Shown: in pieces, positions 34,032 to 44,482 of the stretch
How positions within the stretch are numbered: the first letter of the stretch is position 1
Layout: each line of letters opens with the position of its first letter
NCBI GenBank assembly: GCA_019009955.1
Contig: CM032233.1
Coordinates: 93,224,501 to 93,288,500 of the forward strand
DNA: 64,000 nucleotides
Source: Riptortus pedestris
Taxonomy: Eukaryota; Arthropoda; Insecta; Hemiptera; Alydidae
Reading direction: 5' to 3'
The notes under the pieces: model-generated
What the model was told of the DNA's origin: nothing
What the model saw: the letters and a program-made list of their open reading frames with translations, nothing else
Databases searched by the model: none
Program-made: the position numbers and the translations under genes

Positions 34032-35807
34032 TCTTGTACTCACTTCAAGCCATATTTATTTGGAAAAAAATTCACATTACAGACAGACCATAAACCACTA
34101 ACGTGGATATTTTCAATGAAAAATGCCAATAATAGATTAATGAAATGGATTTTCCAATTATCTGATTTCGAATTTGATATCAAACATATTGAAGGTAGAA
34201 GTAATGTAGTTGCTGACGCCCTTTCTCGGAAAAAGGAGACCACGTGCATGGCAATAGACTCTGACATAGAAGACATACTCAATGAACCGTCTACATCACA
34301 CATTCCATTAGAAACAGACTATGACAGCATACTAGAGCAGCTAGAGCACAGACCTGACGTAAGGGAAACCCGAGACGACTCCGACCTCCAGACAGTGCAT
34401 TCACAGGAGTCATCTAATCAGCAAGTCTGGATTGTAGATGATCCACTCAAGCCTATTAACATCGAAAAAAATCAAATTTTTATACAACGCGGAAGTAAAA
34501 CTGTTGAATATACAAAACCTTTTAACAAGAACAGATACTCCATTGAGACTGCTTACCCTTTTCGCTCAGACTTAGAAGACACTCTCCAGGAAATCCTCAA
34601 ACCAAACATGACTTACGGACTTTATTGCGAACCAACTGTTGAGACGGTACGCCCCGAATTCGAAGGCATATTTCAGAAAATCTCAGACATTGTTCAAGAC
34701 AAATATCCCTCTGTAAAAATTAAAAGATACAAAAAAAAATGTATAGACATACTCACTGACACGGAACAGACGCAATTAATTGTAGATTATCACATAGGTA
34801 AATCATACCATCGCGGTGGATTAGAGACTTACAACAAATTAAAAAGAAATTATTACTTTCCCCGTATGAAGGACAAAATAATGGATTATGTAAACAAGTG
34901 TTCCACCTGCAGGAAAACGAAATATGACAGGAAGCCCGTGAAAACTAAATTCTGTATTACATACACTCCGGACAGGCCTTTTGACGAGTTAATGATGGAC
35001 ACTTTACATTATCAGTCTAAATATATCATTACAATACATGACACCTTTTCAAAACGACTATTTACCAGACTTGTAAACCAATGTAACGCCATAAATGTAC
35101 TACACACTCTGGAAGAATATTTAGAACATTACCCACGACCTACAGTAATTCGAATGGACAACGGAAAGGAATACGACAACAATTTAATTCTTAACTTCTT
35201 ACAGAGTCAAAATATCGAAGCCCACTTGACTACTCCCATGCATCCCAATTCATTGGCTTTAGCGAACCGTACTCACTCTACCTTGATTGAAATCCTTCGA
35301 GCTATCAAAGAAGAAGACCCACAAATCACACTAACACGACAGGTACGATTAGCAACACTAACATTCAACAACACTTTAAATCAAACGGTAAAACTGACAC
35401 CCAATGAAATAACTTTTGGAATTACTGACAACCTCGAGACGGACAATAAAATCACGGAAAAACTTGTTGAACAATACCACGACAGGCTCAAAATTATGCA
35501 AAAAATAGCACACGAAAATATTACTCGAGAAAAAGAAAAACGAACAGAAAAACTAAACGAACATAGAGAAGACATTCCAGATACCGAAGACAGTCCACTG
35601 TACACTAAGGCTAACACACGGACTAAAAATCAAAATCCCTATAAAGTGTCAGTCTTATGCAAAGACAAAAACAGAACATACAAAGTACATAAAGACAACA
35701 TACAAAGAAAACGAAAGACTTACATAAAACCAACAAAAAATGTATTATCTGTTTCAGATGAGAACTCAGATATTACTGACTCTAATTCTCATTTATCAGA
35801 CATGTGA
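34032..35807 (+). CDS. pol: Pol, second part: end of RNase H and integrase (defective)
   Basis: It continues the pol frame after the TAA. TDHKPLTWIF and FDIKHIEGRSNVVADALSR close RNase H. The integrase zinc domain has His codons at 34791 and 34809 and a C-x2-C at 34899 and 34908. The catalytic core has Asp at 34998 (MMDTL) and at 35157 (RMDNG). The residue exactly 35 positions after the second Asp, where DD35E enzymes have Glu, is Asn (35265-35267), although the flanking R-x-H-S-T-L context is conserved. Strand transfer is therefore expected to be lost in this copy. The C-terminus is basic and overlaps the start of env. Confidence 0.88.
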   Translation, partial: SCTHFKPYLFGKKFTLQTDHKPLTWIFSMKNANNRLMKWIFQLSDFEFDIKHIEGRSNVVADALSRKKETTCMAIDSDIEDILNEPSTSHIPLETDYDSILEQLEHRPDVRETRDDSDLQTVHSQESSNQQVWIVDDPLKPINIEKNQIFIQRGSKTVEYTKPFNKNRYSIETAYPFRSDLEDTLQEILKPNMTYGLYCEPTVETVRPEFEGIFQKISDIVQDKYPSVKIKRYKKKCIDILTDTEQTQLIVDYHIGKSYHRGGLETYNKLKRNYYFPRMKDKIMDYVNKCSTCRKTKYDRKPVKTKFCITYTPDRPFDELMMDTLHYQSKYIITIHDTFSKRLFTRLVNQCNAINVLHTLEEYLEHYPRPTVIRMDNGKEYDNNLILNFLQSQNIEAHLTTPMHPNSLALANRTHSTLIEILRAIKEEDPQITLTRQVRLATLTFNNTLNQTVKLTPNEITFGITDNLETDNKITEKLVEQYHDRLKIMQKIAHENITREKEKRTEKLNEHREDIPDTEDSPLYTKANTRTKNQNPYKVSVLCKDKNRTYKVHKDNIQRKRKTYIKPTKNVLSVSDENSDITDSNSHLSDM

Positions 35808-37335
35808 CGCTCTTAAAGTGACTGACGTAAGTACTACACCAGGTATTACACATGTAAAACTGCCTCCAGCATACATACTTGACAAGTACTATACGATAAC
35901 ATTTTACGTTGACTATCAACAATATTATAACGAGCTATTAAGACTGGAAAGCCAACTATATAAATTCTCGACACTAGACATGTACAAAATTACACTAAAT
36001 CTATTGAAATTAACAAAGTCACAATTTTCACTAATAGATTCCTACAAATTTCACCATAATATACATAAAAGAGGGATTGTAAATGGATTAGGGAAAGCTA
36101 TTAACTGGTTAACAGGGAATCTAGACGCTGATGACAAAGAACACTATGACCAAATCATACAACAACTCGAACACAATAATTACCAGATAGAACATAATAT
36201 TGAATACCAGGCAAAATCAGATAAAGAATTGATTAAAACCTTTCAAAAAGATATTAGTATATTTAACAATAACATTAATAAAATAAAATCTATTAACGCT
36301 GTACTCTCACAGGACGAACTACAATTACACTTACTTGAATTACATAACATGCTATCATACCTTTATACCAAAATTACAAACTTAATATCAAGTATAGACG
36401 AGTGTAAAAACGGTAAATTACACCACACACTCTTTCCACAAATCAATTTTACACAATTTCAGGACATTACTTTTATTTCTTCAAATACTGAAATCCTTTG
36501 GCTAACATCCCATGCTCATTGTGCTCTCTATGATGACTTATTACATGTATTTCTTCAGGTTCCATTATATTCAAACCCTGTGGACTATTATGCACTTATA
36601 TCATACCCAGTACAACATACGAGACTCATAACAACACTTGCACCACACTCACATGTACTAACTGTAAATGACACATATTATTATGGTAATTGTAATTATA
36701 TTGATAGTAATTTTTATTGTAGTAATGTAAAACCTATTTTAGACAACTGTACATATAATTTATTTTTAGGTCAAACACACAACTGTACAAGTATAACTGT
36801 AAACTCACATAGTTTTATTAAATATTATGACATAGCCAATATATATGTTACTTACAACTATAGTGTTATTCATGTAAATAAGAAAATTACGTTTCTGCCA
36901 TTAAGCTCAATAATTTATCTAAATTCAAATGAGTCCATTGAGGAATGTTTACCTCCTAACATTGTTCACCTAGATATAAACGTTCTAACTGTTAATTCTG
37001 AACCCATAGGCATTAAGGATCTAAATGTAAGTTTTCAAAATCTAGAGACAATGAATCTTACTGAAATAGAATATCAAGTATTATCATTTAGTCACATAAA
37101 TTTCAACTTTATAGATTATGTAATCTACATTAGTTTAGCATACTTAATATTCTTTAATATATATTCCATTATCACGAACTGTCAATGTAAAGCAAATGTA
37201 ACACAACGGCTGTCAGTACCTTCTCCAGTATCATCTCCAGTTCAAGAAATAAGTTTGGATCCGTACCACATCTTCGCCCGACCTCTTCATCCTCAGGGGA
37301 CTTCGGATTTTCAGAAGGGAGGACTTAGATCCTAG
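35740..37335 (+). CDS. env: Envelope (F-type) glycoprotein of the errantivirus-type element
   Basis: 531 residues from the first ATG; a second ATG at 35758 directly follows a TTTCAG splice-acceptor-like site. A signal peptide follows (hydrophobic ILLTLILIY). A dibasic cleavage site (H-K-R|G, 36064-36075) is followed by a glycine-rich, amphipathic segment ending GNLDADD, which is characteristic of insect errantivirus Env and related baculovirus F proteins. The ectodomain has many N-x-S/T sequons and paired cysteines. A membrane span lies at about 37108-37180, then a short cytoplasmic tail. The stop lies inside the 3' LTR. The ORF is open. Role in the family: membrane fusion and possible cell-to-cell spread; whether this copy is functional is unknown. 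Confidence 0.85.
   Translation: MYYLFQMRTQILLTLILIYQTCDALKVTDVSTTPGITHVKLPPAYILDKYYTITFYVDYQQYYNELLRLESQLYKFSTLDMYKITLNLLKLTKSQFSLIDSYKFHHNIHKRGIVNGLGKAINWLTGNLDADDKEHYDQIIQQLEHNNYQIEHNIEYQAKSDKELIKTFQKDISIFNNNINKIKSINAVLSQDELQLHLLELHNMLSYLYTKITNLISSIDECKNGKLHHTLFPQINFTQFQDITFISSNTEILWLTSHAHCALYDDLLHVFLQVPLYSNPVDYYALISYPVQHTRLITTLAPHSHVLTVNDTYYYGNCNYIDSNFYCSNVKPILDNCTYNLFLGQTHNCTSITVNSHSFIKYYDIANIYVTYNYSVIHVNKKITFLPLSSIIYLNSNESIEECLPPNIVHLDINVLTVNSEPIGIKDLNVSFQNLETMNLTEIEYQVLSFSHINFNFIDYVIYISLAYLIFFNIYSIITNCQCKANVTQRLSVPSPVSSPVQEISLDPYHIFARPLHPQGTSDFQKGGLRS
37313..37322 (+). other. Polypurine tract
   Basis: AGAAGGGAGG lies directly before the 3' LTR and primes plus-strand DNA synthesis in this element class. 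It lies inside the end of env. Confidence 0.85.
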
Positions 37336-37509
37336 GACTCCAGGACTAGTAGCAGAGTCAGCACCTTACAAGAACCATTGTATATAAACCCCCTCCTTTC
37401 CTCCTCCCAGACACTTGTTACCCAACATCCGTACGATAAACATCTATGTAACTTTTATATTACGAATAAAGTATTTTTTTTAAGTTCAAAGCGCGTTGTG
37501 AGACTTGAT
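37323..37509 (+). repeat. 3' long terminal repeat (187 bp)
   Basis: By eye, identical to the 5' LTR except for one T fewer in the run near 37475. It is followed by TGACCATATATT host sequence. Confidence 0.9.
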
Positions 37510-37797
37510 TGACCATATATTAATAGAAAGCCGTACGTATACAAATATTCAAATCGAATGCAATATCTCCAAGAATATGTCAGTGGCCCTTGGGAATGAC
37601 CCCAAAGAGCCTAGATAAATTATTTAATTTTATGAAAATTACAATTTTTTTTTAAAAAAGGTTAAATTATAATTTGTATTAGGAAATTTGTTGTATGCTT
37701 ATTTATATCATTAAATTTTAAATAGCGGTATAAATGAGGACATAAAAATATTTACAACTACATAAACACAGATTACTCACAGAGTAAAGGTACTTTC

Positions 37798-38229
37798 TCC
37801 GAAGTCCGACACGCAGGGACTGCGTAAACTAAGCTGATATAACATGTAAAATTGTACAATAGAGAAATATTCATACGAGTGCCGAACAGTTACGGAAACG
37901 GCCGAACTACCTTCGGTGTGAACGAAGAAGCGACCATAGCTCGTCCGTTACACTAAATGAAACTGCAAATATCTCGGTTAATATTCAAGATAGAGAATAA
38001 ATGTATATAACAATATTTATAGTACATTTACTTTGCAATAAGATTGATTCTATACAATTATTCGATCCGACGTATAGTACCGGAGATTTCGATTTCCTCC
38101 CCTCTGAACCCCCCTCCCCCTGGTCCGATTTCAGCCGTTAACGAACTTGATCTTTCTTTTTACATAAAACTACTAAATATCGAGTTTGGTAACGATTAAA
38201 CAATAATTGCGACCGCTAGAGCGGTAACA

Positions 38230-38298
<69 letters not shown>

Positions 38299-38418
38299 TT
38301 TTGAACGGATCTCATTTTCATGATCTCTTGGGTAGGATCGATGGACATTTGAAGATTTTTTCGAAAATCGCGTCGAGTACGACCTCAATAGCTGATTTCT
38401 CTTAAGGGAAATCTGCTA
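37798..38418 (-). mobile_element. HINE-like element, complete, minus strand
   Basis: The left end is the reverse-complement 3' terminus (GTCCGACACGCAGGGACTGCG). The core is inverted, an (AT)n of about 60 bp lies at 38234-38293, and the right end TTAAGGGAAATCTGCT closes the element. Confidence 0.7.
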
Positions 38419-38634
38419 AAACGAGAGTTATAGATATTACCGGGCGATGATATCCTAGTAGTTTTTCGCTCTAAAACCTTAAGAAACAAACAAACGAAAT
38501 AATGAAACGTCTTGTTCCTAGCTCAAATATCATTCTCTCCGAACCTTTGCTATGTAAGATATAGGCGTGACGGAGTTATAGTTTCTGCGACAATTTAGTA
38601 ACAGATCTCACAAAATATAAGTCCACCATAGTCG

Positions 38635-38904
38635 GATCGGGAACTCAGTTCTAACACCGGCTTTATAACCAATGCACTAGAAGTAGTACTAATCAAAGTG
38701 AAAGAAGAATAACAAACTAAATATGTATTAGGGATGTAGGTATAGAGCAGACATATTTGAGATCTGAATGTTTATGACAGGCGTGCTACGATTCCTAACT
38801 GAAACTGCTTATAATTCCCTAGACTCCACCAAATCCACCTCGAATCTATACTTCCTAGACCTTTTCTTGGCCAAACATAGCCTTCAAACTATTGATTTTA
38901 TTAC
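38635..38904. repeat. Dispersed repeat, second copy of the 21.6-kb segment
   Basis: Direct, diverged duplicate of 21640-21905, from AACTCAGTTCTAACACCGGC to CTTGGCCAAACATAGCC. It ends exactly where the next HINE begins. Confidence 0.7.
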
Positions 38905-39378
38905 AAAAAATCAGTCACGTAGTGGCTGCGTTAACTAAGCAGATTTTCCACGTGCGTTAGGTACTTATATGCATTTATCCCAACGCGTAAAGGTTCAATG
39001 AAAACAATAATTGGTATTTATGCTTCGAATAAAGTACTTCATAACATCATAGCATATCGTTAATATGAGATGAGCAGGAGTGGTGGTTTTCTGATACCGA
39101 AAACTAAAAAAAATCGAAATATCTCGGTTAGTAATCAAGTTAGTGAAAAAAAAATGTATAACACATTACATTTGCGATAAGATTGGTTCTATACAATTTT
39201 TCGATCCGACGCATAATAACGGAGATATTAAGAATTTTCGAAATTCTCCCCCTCTAAACCTCCCCTCCCCCTGGTCCGATTTCAGCCGTTAACGAACTTC
39301 ATCTTTCTTTTTATAAAAACGGTTATAGTTTAAGTTTGGTAACGATAAGACAAAAATTACGACCGCTAGAGCGGTAAC

Positions 39379-39437
<59 letters not shown>

Positions 39438-39449
39438 TATATATATATT
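38905..39449 (-). mobile_element. HINE-like element, minus strand, 5' end replaced by an R2-like element
   Basis: It begins with AAAAAATCAGTCACG and an AGTGGCTGCG remnant of the hairpin, runs through the inverted core into an (AT)n at 39382-39447, and stops there. The leader and 5' palindrome are missing, and the R2-clade element starts at the end of the AT tract. Confidence 0.65.
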
Positions 39450-42236
39450 CATCTAAGCAAAGCTCACCCTGAAGCTTATAGGCTTAGCCAGGTTAAATAA
39501 TCAAATTGCGAAAGAGTATTCATTTCAAACGAAGCAGATGATACTAACCTGAAAGTTAGTCTAGAAAATTGGGAAACCCAATTCCAAAAACTTCTATTGT
39601 CCAAAAGAAACGACGAGCTACTGAACTCGACAATCTTGGATTTTGTTAGCTTCCTTCGCTCAGAGCAAATGTGTAGCAAGGCTCCAATTCATCCAGCCAC
39701 GAAATATTATAAAGCATTCTAGGACAAATAATCCAATAAAAAGGAGTAAAAAAGAGTCTGAACGTCGCAAAAATCGTTATAAATACGAATTGGCTCAGCA
39801 TTACTACTATTATCGACGAAAAAAAGTAGTACAACAAATATTTAATGACTCGAAGGAAAATGCTATGTGTCATATTAATGGCTACTTTACTAGTTACGAT
39901 TTCTTTAAAAAACTAATTGGAGACGAAAATGACTGCCAACTTGACAACTATAAACAAAATGCAGAAACTAATGAAGATATTATTCTTAGTGACGAAGATA
40001 TTGAAATTGCAGCTAAGGGTATATCATTAGATTCTGCCCCAGGACAAGATGGTATTTTTGTTAAAACAATAAGAGACTCTGGATGCTATAAAACTATAAC
40101 ATACATAGCTAATTACATGCTGAAATGGAACGTAGTTCCTGAGCTGTTCTAAAACAATATGTTGAATTATCTTCTCATCAAAGAGGGTTTGTTGCACGTC
40201 CAGGAGCTTTTATAAACTCATCAATAATCAATGCCTGCATTCAACGAGCTAAAATGAAGAAAGAAGACTGCTGTATTGTTTATCTAGATGTTACGAAAGC
40301 TTTCGACAGTATTGGACACAAACATATAAAGAAAACCTTAGAAACATTTCCAATTCCAATGAACATTAGGAAATTGATCGGCACTCTGCTTACGGAAAAC
40401 AAAATCTATATATCAGGGCCAAAAGGAAACAAGAGTGATTTAATTCAAGTAATGAAAGGAGTGGCTCAAGGGGCGCCATTATCACCTTTGCTATTCAATC
40501 TAGGAATAGATTTTGTTTTACAAGAGTTGGCTGAAAACGAAATAGCAACCGAATATGGATACAATCTCGTGAATGATTTGCCTAATTTAACCTGCTGTGG
40601 ATTTGCAGATGATATAGCTATAATTGCAAAAGACCTTCAGTCTGCAAAACACCTTGTAGGACAAACCATAGATGCGCAGTCAATGAAAAAAAAAAGCAAA
40701 GCAGTTGTTATAACAAAAGGGAAATTAACAAAAACAGATATAGAGACTATTGACGGCATGAAAATTGATAGTTTGCTACCAGACGAGAAAATAAAATATC
40801 TTGGAGTGAATTTTCAGGAAGAGGTCCGTCTCGATACTGAAGAAATTATTGACTCTCTCGTCGACAAGCTAAATAAACTATCTAGCAGTTCTTTACTGAA
40901 GCCGGATCAAAAACTAAACATATTAAATCAATATATCTGGCCAATTCTCACGTACCCTTTGGAATGTGCTCCACTCAAGGATCTCAAGCCCACTTTCTTG
41001 CAAAAAATCGACAAAATTGTCCGAAGCTGTGTCAAAGAGATATTAGGTTTACCTTCAGATACTCCGGACAGCATGTTGTACTCTGCAAGAAATGTTAGAG
41101 GTTTGGGGCTATTCAAAGCACAATGGGAAGCATTCCTACAACACATAAATATGTGCATCACGCTTCAGAATGACGGCAATAGGTATGTTCAAGAAACAAG
41201 AGATTTTAACCAAGAAATTAGGACATGCCTCGAAAGTTTGAATCTGACAACTGTGAAAGAAAAATATAATGTGTGGCAGTTAAGGAAAGATTTGCGCATC
41301 AAGTCATTCATCGAATGGTCGTCTCTCCCTGCAAAAGGAAAAGGAGTTGAAACATTCAGCGAATGGAAGCCAAGTAATTCCTGGATATTTAACAAAAAGG
41401 GCCTATCCTGTTCTGAGTGGGCAACAGGTGTTAAAATGAACGTAAATTTAGTGCCAGTACGCTCAATCCCTGGTAGGAATCTAGGAACAACCCGCTGCAG
41501 ACATTGCAGTGAGTATGAAACCCTCCCTCATGTCCTAGGTTCTTGCCAGTGGGGAGAGCTGTTGCGCAATTCACGTCATCACGAAGTCCGCTCTGAAATA
41601 GCAAAACTCATCAAAAAATATCACCCAGACTGGGAAATATTTAAAGAGGTTAGTTGCTTGTCAGAAGATGGCTCTCAGAGACGTGCCGACATCATTATAA
41701 TTAATAAGAAGACCAAATCAGGACATATACTAGATCCTACAGTAAGGATTGAAACAAGAAATTCTCAAGCAATTGAGGTTGATTTAGAGAAAAAAAAGAT
41801 TTACGAACCTTGTTGTAGGTATCTAAAAGAGAAATACCAAGTTCAAAATTGGAGCGTCGACGGATTGCTGTTTGGGGCAAGAGGAGTAATCCCAAAAAAA
41901 ACGGCCGACTTACTCCAAGAATATGGACTGAAGACTGAAGAAATATGCCAAATGTCGACATCAGTTTTAAAGAAAAGTGTCAGAATTATTAACAATCACT
42001 TGTACAAAATAAAATAAAGCTCAACATAAGCTGTCCTCTAACTAGTCACTCACCAGCTCAAAATTTAACTAAATCAAATTAATTCCCTACAAAAAAAAAT
42101 TGTAAGCATATATATAAAACATTTAAAAACAATAATTTTTATTTTACCTATATACCCTGGTGGGCTGATTAGGAGGCTGACCCTAACAGGTACCCTCAAA
42201 ATGGGGGCAGCTTGTTATTTGATTTGATTTGATTTG
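39450..42236 (+). mobile_element. R2-clade non-LTR retrotransposon, 5'-truncated, with internal deletion
   Basis: The coding part (39643-42017) is followed by a short 3' UTR and a (GATTT)n tail at 42217-42236. The left edge abuts the HINE AT tract. It is not in ribosomal DNA, unlike canonical R2. The AT-rich landing site could mean a relaxed target, or an ectopic insertion of a truncated copy. Confidence 0.75.
39643..42017 (+). pseudogene. R2-like reverse transcriptase with restriction-like endonuclease
   Basis: Two frames: 39643-40152 (N-terminal part, with APGQDGI in reverse transcriptase block 1) and 40254-42017. The second holds VYLDVTKAFDSIGH (motif A), GVAQGAPLSPLLFN (motif B) and the catalytic FADD at 40602-40613. 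It then has a C-x2-C-x7-H-x4-C zinc knuckle at 41496-41546 and a restriction-like endonuclease with RAD...HILDPTVRIE at 41682-41750. The last two are diagnostic for R2-type elements. Between the frames, sequence jumps from WNVVPELF directly to LKQYVELSSHQRGFV in another frame. Related proteins have a longer finger segment there, so a deletion of probably over 100 bp broke the ORF. The element nicks its target and primes cDNA synthesis there. This copy is dead. Confidence 0.8.
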
Positions 42237-42334
42237 TGTGTGTGTGTTGATGTTTTCGACCAGGTTATATTTATATATGGTGTTGTTATTCTTTTTGGAG
42301 TTTTGGTCAATGTTGGTGAAAAATTCTTAGTTAA

Positions 42335-42376
42335 TGCCGATATTTCGGGAATATTTATTTTCTCTTCTTCAGGGCA
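42335..42376 (-). ncRNA. Hammerhead-ribozyme-like fold in the Penelope-like terminus
   Basis: Minus strand order: UGCC (stem I), CUGAAGA, an extra A, stem II GAGAA...UUCCC (4 of 5 pairs), GAAA, UA, UC, then GGCA (stem I partner). CUGANGA and GAAA cores with closing stems match hammerhead topology. The extra base before stem II departs from the consensus, so activity is uncertain. Confidence 0.45.
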
Positions 42377-42445
42377 AGACTAAAGATACCTAAAAACTAT
42401 TACACATGATTATTGCACTTAGGACTAGGGTTATAGTGACCTATA

Positions 42446-42492
<47 letters not shown>

Positions 42493-43119
42493 ATTTTCGG
42501 CCTTTACTTAAGCACTCAGCTAATACTTAAGCTAAAATATATTGTAATGATGGACAGTATAAAAATCGATTACTTAAAAGTTTCGAGATTTGGCAAATCG
42601 ATTCCAAAAGAAGGACAGCTACATTTAAATATTTCCTAAATATACCATGTAAATTTCCTATCTCTGTATTTTCTTGTTTACAACATATTGTTTTTTTGTG
42701 GATATTTTCTTTCTGCTTGGTTACGTTTTTGTCATTATGTAAATTTTACTACCTCGTCAGAATTAAATTCATGCTTAAATTTCAAAGAATGGTCTGCAAA
42801 AGATGTTCTGTTTTCTCAATTATAGACATTTCTGCAATCTTCCATCTTCCAATCTTTTCTTTAAAGTTTGCGAAGACTTGCCAAATTTTGCGAAATTTGT
42901 TACAAGCAGAACAGTTTATTTTATAAACGTTGTATTTCGTGTCCTTGGCTTTTAGTTTATCATTTATACGACAATAACTTTTATTGATTTTATCCCTATA
43001 TGACCAGGCTATTGGCCCAACTTCTTTGCAGATTTTCTTATCGTGCTTCGCTATATATATTTATATGGTTATATTTATATATATATTTATATGGTTATAT
43101 TTGAAAAAAACAAACCTTT

Positions 43120-43800
43120 TTAGTAAGTCGCTTATCTTGAGTTTTTGCGGATTTTCGTACGCTACCTTGTTGGTGTAAGTGCTTGTTTATCCGTCACTAC
43201 ACTACTTGGTGGGTTAATCCGGGTTCTTCCTGTCAAAGCGGAACGCCAATTTTTACTGAGTTTGTACCCATCTTCTCTGTTGATGTTGTTTGATTATTTC
43301 TATTGCGTCACGAATGGTCCTCTGGCGAACGTTTTCAATTTTTGTCGAAGACTTGGTGTCTTTAAATTTGATATTATGATTCGTACTGTGAAAATGTTCA
43401 GCAATCGCCGATTTTTCTGTTTTTTGCTTTTACTTAGGCTATGTGTTCCTCGATTGTGGTGCTGACGAGCCTACCTGTTTGGCCAATGTATTCAGTCCCA
43501 CATGAACATGGTATGCTACAGATTTTTTGTGTTCGTAGATGTAGGTCTTCTTTAGGCTTGGGGAGCATTAGTCCAATGTTTCTGTCTGTTGAGTAGGTTG
43601 TTCGGATATCGTGCTTTATAGGATTGTTGCAACTTTTTCAGTCGTACCTTTAACAAATGGGATTGTTAGTTGTAGTTTTCTCTCTTCTAAGTTTTCTTAA
43701 TTTTTCTTGACTTTCTTGACGAGCTGCTTACTGATGAAGTCATCACTGTATCCGTTCTTCTTTGAGGCCAATATCTTACTCAATAACCTTTTTGTTTGCA
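43120..43800 (-). pseudogene. Penelope-like GIY-YIG endonuclease domain, degraded
   Basis: Minus-strand translation around 43523-43441 reads CSIPCSCGTEYIGQTGRL and continues TTIEEH. This is the Cys-containing GIY-YIG start of Penelope endonucleases, with the arginine and EEH that follow. Upstream in two other frames are LQLTIPFVKGTTEKVATIL and KPKEDLHLRTQK, the usual linker. Downstream comes AEHFHSTNHNIKFKDTK, then RTIRDAIEIIKQHQQ. Frameshifts and stops occur throughout. Confidence 0.7.
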
Positions 43801-43830
43801 CTTCAATTCATAACCAGTGGATGAGAATCT

Positions 43831-43901
43831 CCAAACTTTTTAAGTGACTTGAAGAATTAAAAACAAATTTTATTATCTATCTATCTATATATATAATATA
43901 T

Positions 43902-43949
<48 letters not shown>

Positions 43950-44482
43950 TGATTAGACCGGGATGTGAAAAGGAAGAGAGGCAAACACGATAAAATGCCC
44001 GAGGTGGTGTAATCTGTGAAAAGGAAAGAAGGCGACGATTCTCGGAAAACAATCTTTTAACGGAATTTTCTTTGGGAAAATTAGAAAATGATGTTATTTC
44101 ATGACGCAATTTTCGAAACTTTCTTCAAAACAACATTGATCCTATCGAGGGGATGGCAAAAATGAGGTTGAAATGCATGCATATTAGCAGATTTCCCTCG
44201 AGGTTAATTGTTATGCGTTTCATCCCCCCCCCCCGAACCTATTAAGAGTTACAGGTTCAATCCTAGTCCAGGGAGAAAGTTAGATTTTTTGTGAAACTAA
44301 AAGTAAAATTCGTCAATGGGAATAAATCAAAGTCGGCACTTAACAATTGTTCTATACATGTTTGAGCATCAAATATTAAAGGGTTGGATTCCACCAGGGG
44401 TTAACATATAACAATAGATGCTGTAAGAAGTCGTCAGATGATTTAAATTGGACTCAAATGACATACCTGATACAATCCCTAT
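43831..44482. other. Junk-like spacer with (AT)n and HINE 5' fragments
   Basis: (ATCT)n and (AT)n at 43880-43945. ATGACGCAATTTTCGAAACTTTC near 44101 and AGCAGATTTCCCTCGAGG at 44187 are HINE leader and 5'-end fragments. No gene. Confidence 0.5.

Larger units (their letters stand above)
30575..37509 (+). mobile_element. Env-bearing Ty3/gypsy (errantivirus-type) LTR retroelement, nearly intact
   Basis: Order: LTR, primer binding site, gag, pol (protease, reverse transcriptase, RNase H, integrase), env, polypurine tract, LTR. Total length is 6.9 kb. The LTRs match except for one T in a homopolymer, so the insertion is recent. The flanking four bases are CGAC on the left and TGAC on the right, a possible 4-bp target duplication with one change. 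gag and env are open. pol has an in-frame stop in RNase H and no glutamate at the third DD35E position, so this copy should not be autonomous. It lies in sense opposite to the signal-peptide gene, 2.6 kb upstream of it. Confidence 0.92.
42249..43830 (-). mobile_element. Penelope-like retroelement remnant, minus strand
   Basis: Reading the minus strand: a GIY-YIG endonuclease end (43830-43120), then a second coding-like stretch (about 43060-42720) that may be the N-terminal part of a tandemly joined copy. An (AT)n region follows, and then a terminal repeat (42249-42450) containing a hammerhead-like fold. The same terminal sequence recurs at 60657-60890. Tandem or permuted copies with terminal repeats are usual for Penelope-like elements. 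The reverse transcriptase is missing. Confidence 0.65.
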
